From Nocardioides zeae (GTDB taxonomy: Bacteria; Actinomycetota; Actinomycetes; Propionibacteriales; Nocardioidaceae), in the NCBI RefSeq assembly GCF_010686755.1, contig NZ_JAAGXA010000003.1, positions 152,746 through 216,745 on the forward strand: a stretch of DNA of 64,000 bases, read 5' to 3'. Position 1 is the first letter of the stretch, and each line of letters starts with the position of its first letter. Made by a program: the position numbers and the translations under genes. Shown here piece by piece: positions 33,960-41,919 of the stretch. A model generated the notes under the pieces. That model saw only the letters and a program-made list of their open reading frames with translations. It was not told where the DNA came from and did not search any database.

Positions 33960-34706
33960 ATGCCACGAGGGGACGGTGACCGGGCCGTGTTCTCCGAGTC
34001 GGCTGACCTCTACGACCTCGTCTACGAGGGCGCGGGGAAGGACTACGAGGCCGAGTTCGCGCACCTCCTCGGGCTCCTCCGCGACCGTCTCCCGGGGGCG
34101 CGGACGCTGCTCGACGTCGCCTGCGGCACGGGCAAGCACCTGGCGCTCCTGGCGGACGAGCTGAGCTGCACCGGCGTCGACCTCGACCCCGGTCTGCTGG
34201 CCGTGGCGACGGGGCGCTGCCCCCGGGCCGAGCTGGTGGTCGGCGACATGCGCACGTTCGACCTCGGCCGCACGTTCGACATCGTGACCTGCCTCTTCGG
34301 CTCCGTCGGCTACATGCTGACGCTCGATGACCTGGGCCGGGCGATCGCCACCATGGCCCGCCACGTGCGTCCCGGTGGGCTGCTCGTCGTCGAGACGTGC
34401 AACGCGCCGACGGAGTGGAGCACCGACCTGGTCGGGACGGTCGTCGTGGAGCGGCCGGGCTTCTCCGCGGTGCGGATGGGGTCGTCGACGCGGCACGGGC
34501 GGGTCGCGGAGGTCGAGCTGCAGTACCTCATCGGGTCGGCGGCGTCGGGGATCGAGCACGTCGTGGAGCACCACGCGCTCGGCCTGTTCACCGAGGAGGA
34601 GTACGCCGAGGCCTTCCGCACCGCGGGCCTGGCCGTCGAGCGGGCACCCTCGGGCCCCTTCCCCCGCCGGATCCTCGTGGGTAGGGCGCCGGAGGTGCCC
34701 GCATGA
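33960..34706 (+). CDS. NDP-aminosugar N-methyltransferase (DesVI/TylM1-like)
   Basis: The 248-aa protein closely follows TylM1/DesVI: LYDLVYEGAGKDYEAE at the N-terminus, SAM motif I LLDVACGTGKHL, VVGDMRTFDLGRTFDIVTCL, and the C-terminal ITLF-like HALGLFTEEEYAEAFRTAGL. Those enzymes N,N-dimethylate a 3-amino group of a dTDP-deoxysugar. It opens the rightward operon and overlaps GNAT 2 by 4 nt. An internal GTG at 33987 is an alternative start, because no ribosome site precedes the ATG. Confidence 0.88.
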   Translation: MPRGDGDRAVFSESADLYDLVYEGAGKDYEAEFAHLLGLLRDRLPGARTLLDVACGTGKHLALLADELSCTGVDLDPGLLAVATGRCPRAELVVGDMRTFDLGRTFDIVTCLFGSVGYMLTLDDLGRAIATMARHVRPGGLLVVETCNAPTEWSTDLVGTVVVERPGFSAVRMGSSTRHGRVAEVELQYLIGSAASGIEHVVEHHALGLFTEEEYAEAFRTAGLAVERAPSGPFPRRILVGRAPEVPA

Positions 34707-35269
34707 GCACCGCCCTCACCCCGCACCTGCGCACCCGCCGGGTCTCGCTGCGGCAGGGCGGGCACGACGTGGGACGCACGGTCTACCGCTTCCTCACCGC
34801 GTTCGGCACCACGGCGCTCGGCGACCCGGACGTCTTCGCGCGCGGCATCACCGCCGACGTGAGCGCCCTCTTCACCGTGCACGTCGGCCGGGACGAGGAC
34901 CCGGTCGGCTTCGCGATGCTGCAGAACCTCCGCACGGGTCGACACGTCGAGGTCGGCATCTACACCGACGCGGAGCGCACCCCGCTGGGGGCCGGGGCCG
35001 AGGCCACCCTGCTCGTCGTCAACTACGCCTTCGCCGCCCTCGGGGTGCGCAAGGTGTGGTCGGTGACGACCGAGCACAGCAGCTCCGACTTCGGCGTGGC
35101 CTTCGCCGACGAGCGCCGGGAGGCCGTCATCCCCGACCACTTCTGGTTCCAGGGCCGGCACTGGGACGCCCACTGGTACTCGATGGAGCGCGACTCCTGG
35201 AGCGCGGAGGGGGCGCCGTTCCTCGAGCGGCTGACCCCCCGCACCGGGTCGCAGGAGGTGAGCCCGTGA
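34703..35269 (+). CDS. GNAT-family acyltransferase 2
   Basis: The 188-aa protein is RimJ/RimL-like: DEDPVGFAMLQNLRTGRHVEV, then GIYTDAERTPLGAGAEATLLV as the acyl-CoA-binding loop and helix, and NYAFAALGVRKVWSVTTEHSSS. In this cluster a GNAT beside an adenylation enzyme and a carrier protein could take its acyl group from the carrier rather than from CoA (inference). Overlaps of 4 nt on both sides show translational coupling to the N-methyltransferase and the ligase. Confidence 0.78.
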   Translation: MSTALTPHLRTRRVSLRQGGHDVGRTVYRFLTAFGTTALGDPDVFARGITADVSALFTVHVGRDEDPVGFAMLQNLRTGRHVEVGIYTDAERTPLGAGAEATLLVVNYAFAALGVRKVWSVTTEHSSSDFGVAFADERREAVIPDHFWFQGRHWDAHWYSMERDSWSAEGAPFLERLTPRTGSQEVSP

Positions 35270-36390
35270 AGGACGTGACGCTGACCCCCGAGGAGGTGCT
35301 GGCGTGGCCCCACGACGCCGACCTCCTCAACTCCCGACCATGGCACGTCGACTGGAGCGGCACGCGGCTCGCCGACCTCGAGCGGCTCGTGGAGGAGCGG
35401 ATGCCGCCGCGCTGCGCGTTCCACACGTCGGGCTCCACGGGCCCACCGCGCCCCTGGGAGATGCGGCCCGAGCAGATGCTGGCCGAGGTGCTGGCCCTCG
35501 GTGACGTCCTCGCCGCCGGGGGCGGGATCGACGCGGTGGTCGCCTTCGCGCCGCCGCGCCACCGGTACGGCGCGCACTGCTCCGTGCTGCTGCCCGCGGC
35601 CCTCGGCGTACCCGCCTGGGTGCGGCCCCGGTCGATGGGCGCGCTGCCACCGCTGCGCGGCCGGGTGCTGGTGGTCGGCATCCCGAGCACCTTCGCGATC
35701 CTGCGGCACCGCCTCGCGTGGCTGGAGGCCGCCGCCGCGGTGACCGTGCTGCACAGCTCGGCCACGCTGCCGGCCGCGGCCGGTGCGCTCGAGGACGAGG
35801 CGGCGCTCGCCGCCCCCGGCGCGGACCTGACCGTCGTCGAGCTGCTGGGCTCCACGGAGTCGGGGGCCGTCGCCACGCGGCGCCGGGGCGACGACCTGTG
35901 GACCCTCCTGCCGGGGGTGTCGTTCGCGGGTCCGCGCGAGGAGACCGCCGGTCCCGAGGAGCGGCTGGTGGTGCGCAGCCCCTGGCTGGCCCGGGCGCCC
36001 GGCAGCGCGGAGGACCGCGTCGTGCACCGGCTCGACGACGTCGTCGAGCGGCATGGGCCCGACCGGCTCCGTCTCGTCGCCCGCGCCGGTCGGTTCGTCA
36101 AGGTCAACGGCGTGCGCCACCACCTCGACGAGGTCGCGGCGCGCTTCGGGGCGCAGCTGCGCCGCGAGGTCGCCTGCATCGGGGTGGTCGACCCCGACGT
36201 GGGCGAGCACTTCGAGCTCTACGTCGTCGAGCCGACCGCCGGCCTCGTCGACATCGGCGACGACCTGCGGCGGGCCATCGACGTGGTGGGCGTCCACCCC
36301 CGCCGGGTGCGGCTCGTGACCGAGCTCGTCACCTCGAGCACGGGCAAGGTCGTGTCCGGTCAGACCTACTTCCGGGAGGAACGGCAATGA
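35266..36390 (+). CDS. Free-standing adenylate-forming enzyme (acyl-ACP ligase type)
   Basis: The 374-aa protein is short for the ANL family (usually 500 or more). It retains A3 FHTSGSTGPPRPWEM (residues about 52-66), A5 LLGSTESGAVATRR, an A8-like FVKVNGVRHHLDEVA, and an A10-like SSTGKVVSGQTYF with the adenylation Lys. The expected lysine after the A3 loop (PK) is replaced by PRP. It overlaps the carrier-protein gene (ATGA), so it probably loads that carrier with the MIO product. Start is the GTG at 35266 overlapping the previous stop. Confidence 0.82.
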   Translation: MKDVTLTPEEVLAWPHDADLLNSRPWHVDWSGTRLADLERLVEERMPPRCAFHTSGSTGPPRPWEMRPEQMLAEVLALGDVLAAGGGIDAVVAFAPPRHRYGAHCSVLLPAALGVPAWVRPRSMGALPPLRGRVLVVGIPSTFAILRHRLAWLEAAAAVTVLHSSATLPAAAGALEDEAALAAPGADLTVVELLGSTESGAVATRRRGDDLWTLLPGVSFAGPREETAGPEERLVVRSPWLARAPGSAEDRVVHRLDDVVERHGPDRLRLVARAGRFVKVNGVRHHLDEVAARFGAQLRREVACIGVVDPDVGEHFELYVVEPTAGLVDIGDDLRRAIDVVGVHPRRVRLVTELVTSSTGKVVSGQTYFREERQ

Positions 36391-36683
36391 GCACCACGCG
36401 CAGCGCACTGTGGACCGAGGTCCGCGACCACGTCGAGACCGAGGCCGGGGTGCTCACCTGGATCCAGTCGGACGCCGAGGGTGAGGCGGGCGGGACGTCC
36501 GTCGCGTTCGAGGACCTCGACTCCTTCACCTTCATCCAGCTCCTCCTCTCCGTGGAGGCCGCCTTCGACGTCGAGCTCCTCGAGGAGCTCGGCGACTTCC
36601 GCGGCACCACGTTCGACGACGTCACCGACTTCGTCGTGGCGCAGGTCGAGCGCTCGCGCGGCGAGGCGGCCGCCCGGTCATGA
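36387..36683 (+). CDS. Acyl/peptidyl carrier protein
   Basis: A 98-aa acidic four-helix protein with the phosphopantetheine site FEDLDSFTFIQLL; Ser46 is the attachment residue (usual motif D-S-L/x). Helix 3/4 region ELGDFRGTTFDDVTDFVVAQ ends in a basic tail. It overlaps the ligase before it and the YidC-like gene after it. It is the only carrier in the window, with no PKS or NRPS module, so it serves a discrete tethered-acyl pathway such as the p-coumaroyl or beta-tyrosyl route. Confidence 0.88.
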   Translation: MSTTRSALWTEVRDHVETEAGVLTWIQSDAEGEAGGTSVAFEDLDSFTFIQLLLSVEAAFDVELLEELGDFRGTTFDDVTDFVVAQVERSRGEAAARS

Positions 36684-37453
36684 GCGGGGCCTGGGACGCG
36701 GTCGAGTCGGTGCTGCAGCTCGTGCTGCTCGCCCTCGACGGCGCCTTCGCCGCGCTCGGCGCGACCCGGTGGTGGTCGTGGGGCTTCGCCGTCGTCGCCC
36801 TCACGCTGCTGGTCCGCGCGGCGCTGCTGCCCACGTTGGCGCTGCAGCTGCGCTTCACGCGGCGCATGGACGCCCTCGAGCCGCAGCTGCAGGAGATCCG
36901 GGAGCGCCACGGCGTCGGCTCGACGCCGCTCGTCAAGCGGCCGGGCAAGGCCGCCGCCGCCTGGGTGCGCGCCGAGGAGGAGCAGGACGCGCTGCTCAAG
37001 GAGCACGGCGTGCGGTGGTGGGTGGGCTTCCTCCCCGCCCTCGTGCAGATCCCCGCCGTCGTCGCGGTGCTCCGGCTCTTCGGCAGCGCCGACCGCACGG
37101 CGGACCTGCACCCCGCCACCTGGGCCGCCGTCCCGGCACCGACCACCACGTTCCTGCACCACGACGACGGTCGTGCCGTCGTGCTGGCGACGGTGCTCGT
37201 CGCCGTCGTCCTCGTCCACGTCGGGCAGCGACGCGCGCTCGCAGCGCGTCCCGATCCCGCGGCGGTGACCCCGACCGGTCGCCGCCTGCGGCTGGCGGCG
37301 CTGCCCGTGCTGGCGGGGGCGCTGGCCCTCAACCTCCCCCTCGCGATCGTGCTGTCGCTGACGACGAGCCTGCTCTGGGGGATCGGACAGTCGACCTGGA
37401 TGGCGGCGCGCCGTCGCGCCCCCCGTCCGCAGCCGGAGGTGGCACGAGCATGA
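36680..37453 (+). CDS. YidC/Oxa1/Alb3-family insertase-like membrane protein
   Basis: The 257-aa protein shows the YidC core: WGFAVVALTLLVRAALLPTL in TM2, then LQLRFTRRMDALEPQLQEIR (the cytoplasmic hairpin with the K/R-M-x-x-L-x-P pattern), EHGVRWWVGFLPALVQIPAV and later hydrophobic segments. It lacks the large periplasmic domain, as in Gram-positive YidC, and has a Pro/Arg-rich tail. Housekeeping yidC normally sits near rnpA/oriC, so this is a paralogue embedded by 4-nt overlaps in a biosynthetic operon. It may insert or guard against the product at the membrane; no precedent known to me. Confidence 0.8.
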   Translation: MSGAWDAVESVLQLVLLALDGAFAALGATRWWSWGFAVVALTLLVRAALLPTLALQLRFTRRMDALEPQLQEIRERHGVGSTPLVKRPGKAAAAWVRAEEEQDALLKEHGVRWWVGFLPALVQIPAVVAVLRLFGSADRTADLHPATWAAVPAPTTTFLHHDDGRAVVLATVLVAVVLVHVGQRRALAARPDPAAVTPTGRRLRLAALPVLAGALALNLPLAIVLSLTTSLLWGIGQSTWMAARRRAPRPQPEVARA

Positions 37454-38229
37454 AGATCATCGGGACCGGCTTCATCGCCACCCACCTCGAGCGGATCGCC
37501 CACCAGCACGACGACGTGGTCGCCCTCGCCGCCGGGGTCTCCTTCCCCACCAACCCCGTCGAGTCCTACGTGCGGGAGCGCAGCCTCGTGGAGTCGGTCG
37601 TCGAGGAGTGCCTGCGCGACGACCGCAAGCTCGTGTTCATGAGCAGCGCGGCGGTCTACGGCCGCACGGACGAGCGCGGGAGCGAGGACGAGCCGCCCGA
37701 CCCACCCACGCCGTACGGTCACCACAAGGCCTCGCTGGAGGCCCTGATCCGCGACTCGGGGGTGCGTCACCTCAGCCTGCGGCTCGGCTACGTGCTCGGT
37801 CGCGACGCGCCCCCGCACCGGCTCGTGCCCTCGCTCGTGCGCCAGGTCCGCGCCGGGACGGTGACCCTGCACCGCCACGCCTACCGCGACCTGCTCGACG
37901 TGGGCGACATGGTCACCATCACCGACGGGCTGCTGCGCAACGGCGTGACCGACCACGTCGTGAACGTCGCCTCCGGGCAGTGCGTGCTGATCGACCGCAT
38001 CGTGCGCCACGTCGAGCGGCGCCTCGGGATGCGCGCGCAGTGGGTGCGCCTCGACGAGGGCGCGCGGCACTGCATGTCGACGGACAAGATGCTCGGCCTG
38101 CTGCCACCGGACGTCGAGCTGCACTTCCCGCCCGACTACTTCCGCACGGTGATCGACGGCTACCTCCGCGCGGTGGGCATCGAGGTGGACGCCGACGTGG
38201 ACCACGCGAGCCGGCCGGGGGTGGGCTGA
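37450..38229 (+). CDS. NDP-hexose 4-ketoreductase (EvaE-like SDR)
   Basis: The 259-aa extended SDR starts MKIIGTGFIATHLERIA (GxGxxxxxL NAD(P) motif). It has FMSSAAVYGRT with the Ser/Thr, and PYGHHKASLE with the catalytic Tyr and Lys. DLLDVGDMVTI is the usual late motif of sugar-nucleotide enzymes. In this context it should reduce the C4 ketone as the last sugar step, though a C3 reduction cannot be excluded. It is coupled to the YidC-like gene and lies 1 nt before the next glycosyltransferase. Confidence 0.82.
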   Translation: MKIIGTGFIATHLERIAHQHDDVVALAAGVSFPTNPVESYVRERSLVESVVEECLRDDRKLVFMSSAAVYGRTDERGSEDEPPDPPTPYGHHKASLEALIRDSGVRHLSLRLGYVLGRDAPPHRLVPSLVRQVRAGTVTLHRHAYRDLLDVGDMVTITDGLLRNGVTDHVVNVASGQCVLIDRIVRHVERRLGMRAQWVRLDEGARHCMSTDKMLGLLPPDVELHFPPDYFRTVIDGYLRAVGIEVDADVDHASRPGVG

Positions 38230-38230
38230 G

Positions 38231-39511
38231 GTGCGGGTCCTCCTCGTCAGCTACGCCGAGCGCACGCAGGCGGAGCCCCTGGTGCCCCTGGCCTGGGCGC
38301 TGCGCTGCGCCGGCCACGACGTGCTCGTCGCGACCCAGCCGGAGCTCGTCGAGACCATGGCCGACAGCGGGCTGCCCGTGGTGGCCGTCGGCCGGTCGCT
38401 GCCCCTCTACCGGTTGTGGGACCACGCGGAGCACGAGGGCGACGCCGACGGGGACCTCGACCTCGTCGACCCGACGGTGCCCCTCGCCTGGGAGACCGCC
38501 GCCCCCGCCTTCGCCGACCTCGTGCAGTGGTGGTTCCGCACGGCCAACGAGCCGCTGGTGGGCGACCTCGTCGCCCTGTGCCGGGAGTGGGAGCCCGACC
38601 TCGTCGTGTGGGAGACGGTCACCGTCGCGGGCGCCGTGGCGGCCCGCGCCTGCGGGGTGCCGCACGTGCGGTTCCTGTGGACCTACGACTTCCTCGCCTC
38701 GGTGCTGCGGCGGCTCCGGGACGTGCAGCCGCCCGGCGCCACCGAGCCGCTGACCGCCTGGCTCACCACCGTGGCGGCGCGGTTCGGAGTCGAGCTGGAC
38801 CCGGCGGCGGTGACCGGGGACGCGACGATCACCTTCCTCCCCGCGGCGCTGCGGCGCCTCGACGACCCCGACCTGACCTACCTGCCGATGCGGTTCGTGC
38901 CCTACGCCGGTCCCGTCGTCGTGCCCGACTGGGTGCACGACGAGCCCACCGCCCCCCGCGCCTGCGTGACGCTGGGGACCTCGGCGCTCGACCGCTTCGG
39001 CCGGCTCGTCGTGCCGGCGGCGACCGTGGTGCGGGGCGTCGCCGCCGTGGCCGCCGAGGTGCTCGTCACCCTCGACGGTCCCGAGGACGCCGGTCTCGAC
39101 CCGGCCGAGGTGCCCGGGCACGTGCGCTTCGTGGGCCGCGTCCCGCTCGACGCCGTGCTGCGCACCTGCGACCTGGTCGTGCACCACGGCGGCCCCGGCA
39201 CGGCGATGACCGCGGTCGCCGCCGGGATCCCGGCCCTCGTCGTGCCCGAGGAGTTCGACGCACCCGTGCTCGCCCGGCTGCTCGCGGACACCGGGGCCGC
39301 GCTGCGCCTCGGCCTCGACGAGCTGACGGAGGCCTCCGTGGCGGAGGCCGCACGGCGGCTCCTCGACGACCCCGTGCTCCGGGAGGAGACCGCGCGCCTG
39401 CGCGACGCCCTGCTCGCCACGCCGAGCCCCCACGACCTCGTCGACGCCCTCGAGCGCCTCGTCGAGCACCCCGCCCCCTGTCCGGAGACCACCCGAGGAG
39501 CCGAGCGATGA
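38231..39511 (+). CDS. Glycosyltransferase 3, MGT/EryCIII-like GT-B
   Basis: The 426-aa enzyme has [20 protein letters not shown] at the start, [38 protein letters not shown], and [20 protein letters not shown] in the nucleotide-sugar site. GTG start 1 nt after the ketoreductase stop. It overlaps the aminotransferase by 4 nt. N-terminal sequence is closest to glycosyltransferase 1, suggesting recent duplication. Confidence 0.9.
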   Translation: MRVLLVSYAERTQAEPLVPLAWALRCAGHDVLVATQPELVETMADSGLPVVAVGRSLPLYRLWDHAEHEGDADGDLDLVDPTVPLAWETAAPAFADLVQWWFRTANEPLVGDLVALCREWEPDLVVWETVTVAGAVAARACGVPHVRFLWTYDFLASVLRRLRDVQPPGATEPLTAWLTTVAARFGVELDPAAVTGDATITFLPAALRRLDDPDLTYLPMRFVPYAGPVVVPDWVHDEPTAPRACVTLGTSALDRFGRLVVPAATVVRGVAAVAAEVLVTLDGPEDAGLDPAEVPGHVRFVGRVPLDAVLRTCDLVVHHGGPGTAMTAVAAGIPALVVPEEFDAPVLARLLADTGAALRLGLDELTEASVAEAARRLLDDPVLREETARLRDALLATPSPHDLVDALERLVEHPAPCPETTRGAER

Positions 39512-40620
39512 CCATCCGCGTCTGGGACTACCTGACCGAGTACGGCGCGGAGGAGGCCGACCTCCTCGACGCCGTCCGCACCGTGTTCGCCTCCGGCCAG
39601 CTCGTGCTCGGCCCCGCCGTCGAGGGGTTCGAGCGGGCCTTCGCCGACTTCCACGGCGTGCGGCACGCCGTCGGCGTCGACAACGGCACCAACGCGGTGG
39701 AGCTGGCGCTGCGCAGCGCCGGCGTCGGCCCCGGCGACGAGGTCGTCACGGTCTCGAACACCGCGGCGCCCACGGTCGTCGCGATCGACGCGATCGGCGC
39801 CGTGCCGGTGTTCGTCGACGTCCGCGACGACGACACCTACCTCATGGACGTGGCGCAGGTGCGGGACGCGATCACGCCACGCACGCGGGCGGTGCTGCCC
39901 GTCCACCTCTACGGCCAGTGCGTCGAGATGGAGCCGCTCACGACGCTCGCGGCCGAGGCGGGGATCGCCGTCGTCGAGGACTGCGCGCAGGCGCACGCCG
40001 CGCGGCACCACGGGCGGCTGGCGGGCACGTTCGGGCGCACCGCGGCGTACTCCTTCTACCCGACGAAGGTGCTCGGGGCCTACGGCGACGGCGGCGCGGT
40101 CCTCACCGACGACGACGAGGCGGCGGCGCGCACGCGGCGGCTGCGCTACTACGGCATGGAGCGCACCTACTACGTCGTCGAGCGGCCGGCGCTCAACTCC
40201 CGGCTCGACGCGGTGCAGGCCGAGATCCTGCGGCGCAAGCTGGGTCGCCTCGACGACTACGTGGCGGCGCGCCGCGAGGTCGCCCGTCGCTACGACGAGG
40301 CACTGGCCGGCACCGACCTCGTGCTGCCCGCGGTGGCGCCGGGCAACGAGCACTCCTACTACCTGTACGTCGTGCGGCACCCCGAGCGCGACCTCGTGCT
40401 CAAGCACCTGGCCGAGCGCGGGATCGCGCTCACCGTCAGCTACCCGTGGCCCGTGCACACGATGTCGGGCTTCGCGCACCTCGGCGTGCCGCGGGGCAGC
40501 CTCCCCGTCACCGAGGCGGCGGCCGAGGAGATCTTCTCGCTGCCCATGTATCCCCACCTCTCCCCCGAGATCCAGGACACCGTCATCGAGAACCTCCTCG
40601 ACGTGCTCCGCGACCTCTGA
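39508..40620 (+). CDS. NDP-hexose 3-aminotransferase (DegT/DnrJ/EryC1; EvaB/DesV-like)
   Basis: The 370-aa PLP enzyme has [20 protein letters not shown], the PLP-stacking and phosphate residues in [22 protein letters not shown] with the Asp that binds the pyridine nitrogen, and the Schiff-base Lys in [15 protein letters not shown]. Family members put an amine on C3 or C4 of keto sugars. With a 2,3-dehydratase and C3-methyltransferase present, amination at C3 as in EvaB is the best guess. Confidence 0.92.
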   Translation: MTIRVWDYLTEYGAEEADLLDAVRTVFASGQLVLGPAVEGFERAFADFHGVRHAVGVDNGTNAVELALRSAGVGPGDEVVTVSNTAAPTVVAIDAIGAVPVFVDVRDDDTYLMDVAQVRDAITPRTRAVLPVHLYGQCVEMEPLTTLAAEAGIAVVEDCAQAHAARHHGRLAGTFGRTAAYSFYPTKVLGAYGDGGAVLTDDDEAAARTRRLRYYGMERTYYVVERPALNSRLDAVQAEILRRKLGRLDDYVAARREVARRYDEALAGTDLVLPAVAPGNEHSYYLYVVRHPERDLVLKHLAERGIALTVSYPWPVHTMSGFAHLGVPRGSLPVTEAAAEEIFSLPMYPHLSPEIQDTVIENLLDVLRDL

Positions 40621-40635
40621 GCGCCCGCGACCTCG

Positions 40636-41919
40636 ATGCGGGTCCTCGTCACCACCCACGCCGAGCGCACCCACCTGCTCGGGCTCGTGCCGCTCGCCTG
40701 GGCACTGCGGGCCGAGGGCCACGAGGTGCTCGTCGCCGTGCAGCCGCGGCTCGCGGCGACGGGCCACGCGGCGGGGTTGCCGGTCGCGGCCGTCGGCCGG
40801 GACTCGCAGCTGTGGCGGGTGCGCGGGGCGGTCGGCGGCAGCGACCGGGTGCCGGGGCTGGGCCTCGGGTCGGGCCCTCATCCGGGCCCGGCCGACTGGC
40901 CGGTGCTGCGCGAGGAGCTGGAGCGGGTCGTGCCGTGGTGGTGGCGCCTCGTCAACGACCCCATGGTGGACGACCTCGTGGGGCTCGCGCGGCGCTGGCG
41001 TCCCGACCTCGTGCTGTGGGGGGCGGTGACGTTCGCCGGGGTGCTGGCCGCCCGCGCGGCGGGAGCCGCCCACGCCCGGGTCCTCTTCGGCGTCGACCTC
41101 GCCGGGCGCCTGCACGCGGCGTACCGGCGCGGTCGTCCGCCCGCGGTGCGCGAGGACCCGCTGGTGGACTGGCTGGGCCGCACCGCGGACCGCCTCGGGA
41201 CGGGGTTCGACGCCGGGGACGTGCTCGCCGCTCCGACCGTGGACCCGCTGCCGCCGTCCCTCGGGCGGCCGGACGGCGAGCGGGCCGGGTCGACGGGGCC
41301 GCTCCACCCGCTGCGCTTCGTGCCCTTCAACGGGGACGGCACGCTCCCCGCCTGGCTGCGTCGACCGCCGAGGCGACCGCGGGTCGGCGTCAGCCTCGGG
41401 CACTCCTCGGCGGACGACCCCGCCCGCTTCCGCGACCTGCTGGCGGGGCTGGCGCGGCTCGGGGGGCTGGAGGTGGTAGCGACCGCGCCGGCGGAGGTAC
41501 GGCGCGCGCTCGGCCCGCTGCCCGAGGCGGTGCGCGTCGAGCCGTTCGTGCCCCTCGACGCGTTGGCCGCCACCTGCCAGGTGGTGGTCGACCACGGCGG
41601 GGGCGGCACGGTGTGCACGGTCGCGCGCCACGGCGTACCGCAGCTCGTCGTGCCGCAGCACTACGACGAGCCGGTGCTCGCGGCGCGGATCGAGCGCGCG
41701 GGGGCGGGGCTCGCCCTGGCCCCGGAGCACGCGACACCCGCGGCCGTGCACGACGCCGTGCAACGCCTCCTCGAGGAGGAGCGGTTCCGCGCGGGCGCCG
41801 CCGCCCTGCGGCGGGAGCTGCTCGCGATGCCCAGCGCCCGCCGGGTGGCGGCGGACCTCGGGGCGGGGGTGGCCGCCGCTCAGGCCGCGACAGGTCGGGC
41901 CGCGAGCGCCTCGAGCTGA
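40636..41919 (+). CDS. Glycosyltransferase 4, MGT/EryCIII-like GT-B
   Basis: The 427-aa enzyme has MRVLVTTHAERTHLLGLVPL, PWWWRLVNDPMVDDLVGLAR, RWRPDLVLWGAVTFAGVL (Glu of the WE motif replaced by Gly), and VDHGGGGTVCTVARHGVPQL. It starts 15 nt after the aminotransferase and its last 40 nt overlap the convergent glycosyltransferase 5. A long Gly/Pro insert follows residue 65. Confidence 0.9.
   Translation: MRVLVTTHAERTHLLGLVPLAWALRAEGHEVLVAVQPRLAATGHAAGLPVAAVGRDSQLWRVRGAVGGSDRVPGLGLGSGPHPGPADWPVLREELERVVPWWWRLVNDPMVDDLVGLARRWRPDLVLWGAVTFAGVLAARAAGAAHARVLFGVDLAGRLHAAYRRGRPPAVREDPLVDWLGRTADRLGTGFDAGDVLAAPTVDPLPPSLGRPDGERAGSTGPLHPLRFVPFNGDGTLPAWLRRPPRRPRVGVSLGHSSADDPARFRDLLAGLARLGGLEVVATAPAEVRRALGPLPEAVRVEPFVPLDALAATCQVVVDHGGGGTVCTVARHGVPQLVVPQHYDEPVLAARIERAGAGLALAPEHATPAAVHDAVQRLLEEERFRAGAAALRRELLAMPSARRVAADLGAGVAAAQAATGRAASASS

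Noticed and set aside
21792-36683. Enediyne cluster
   Set aside because: MIO enzyme, hydroxylase, ligase and carrier recall C-1027 beta-tyrosine genes, but no enediyne PKS, condensation or chromoprotein gene exists here.
35266-36683. NRPS module
   Set aside because: The adenylation enzyme is short and separate from the carrier, and no condensation or thioesterase domain is present.
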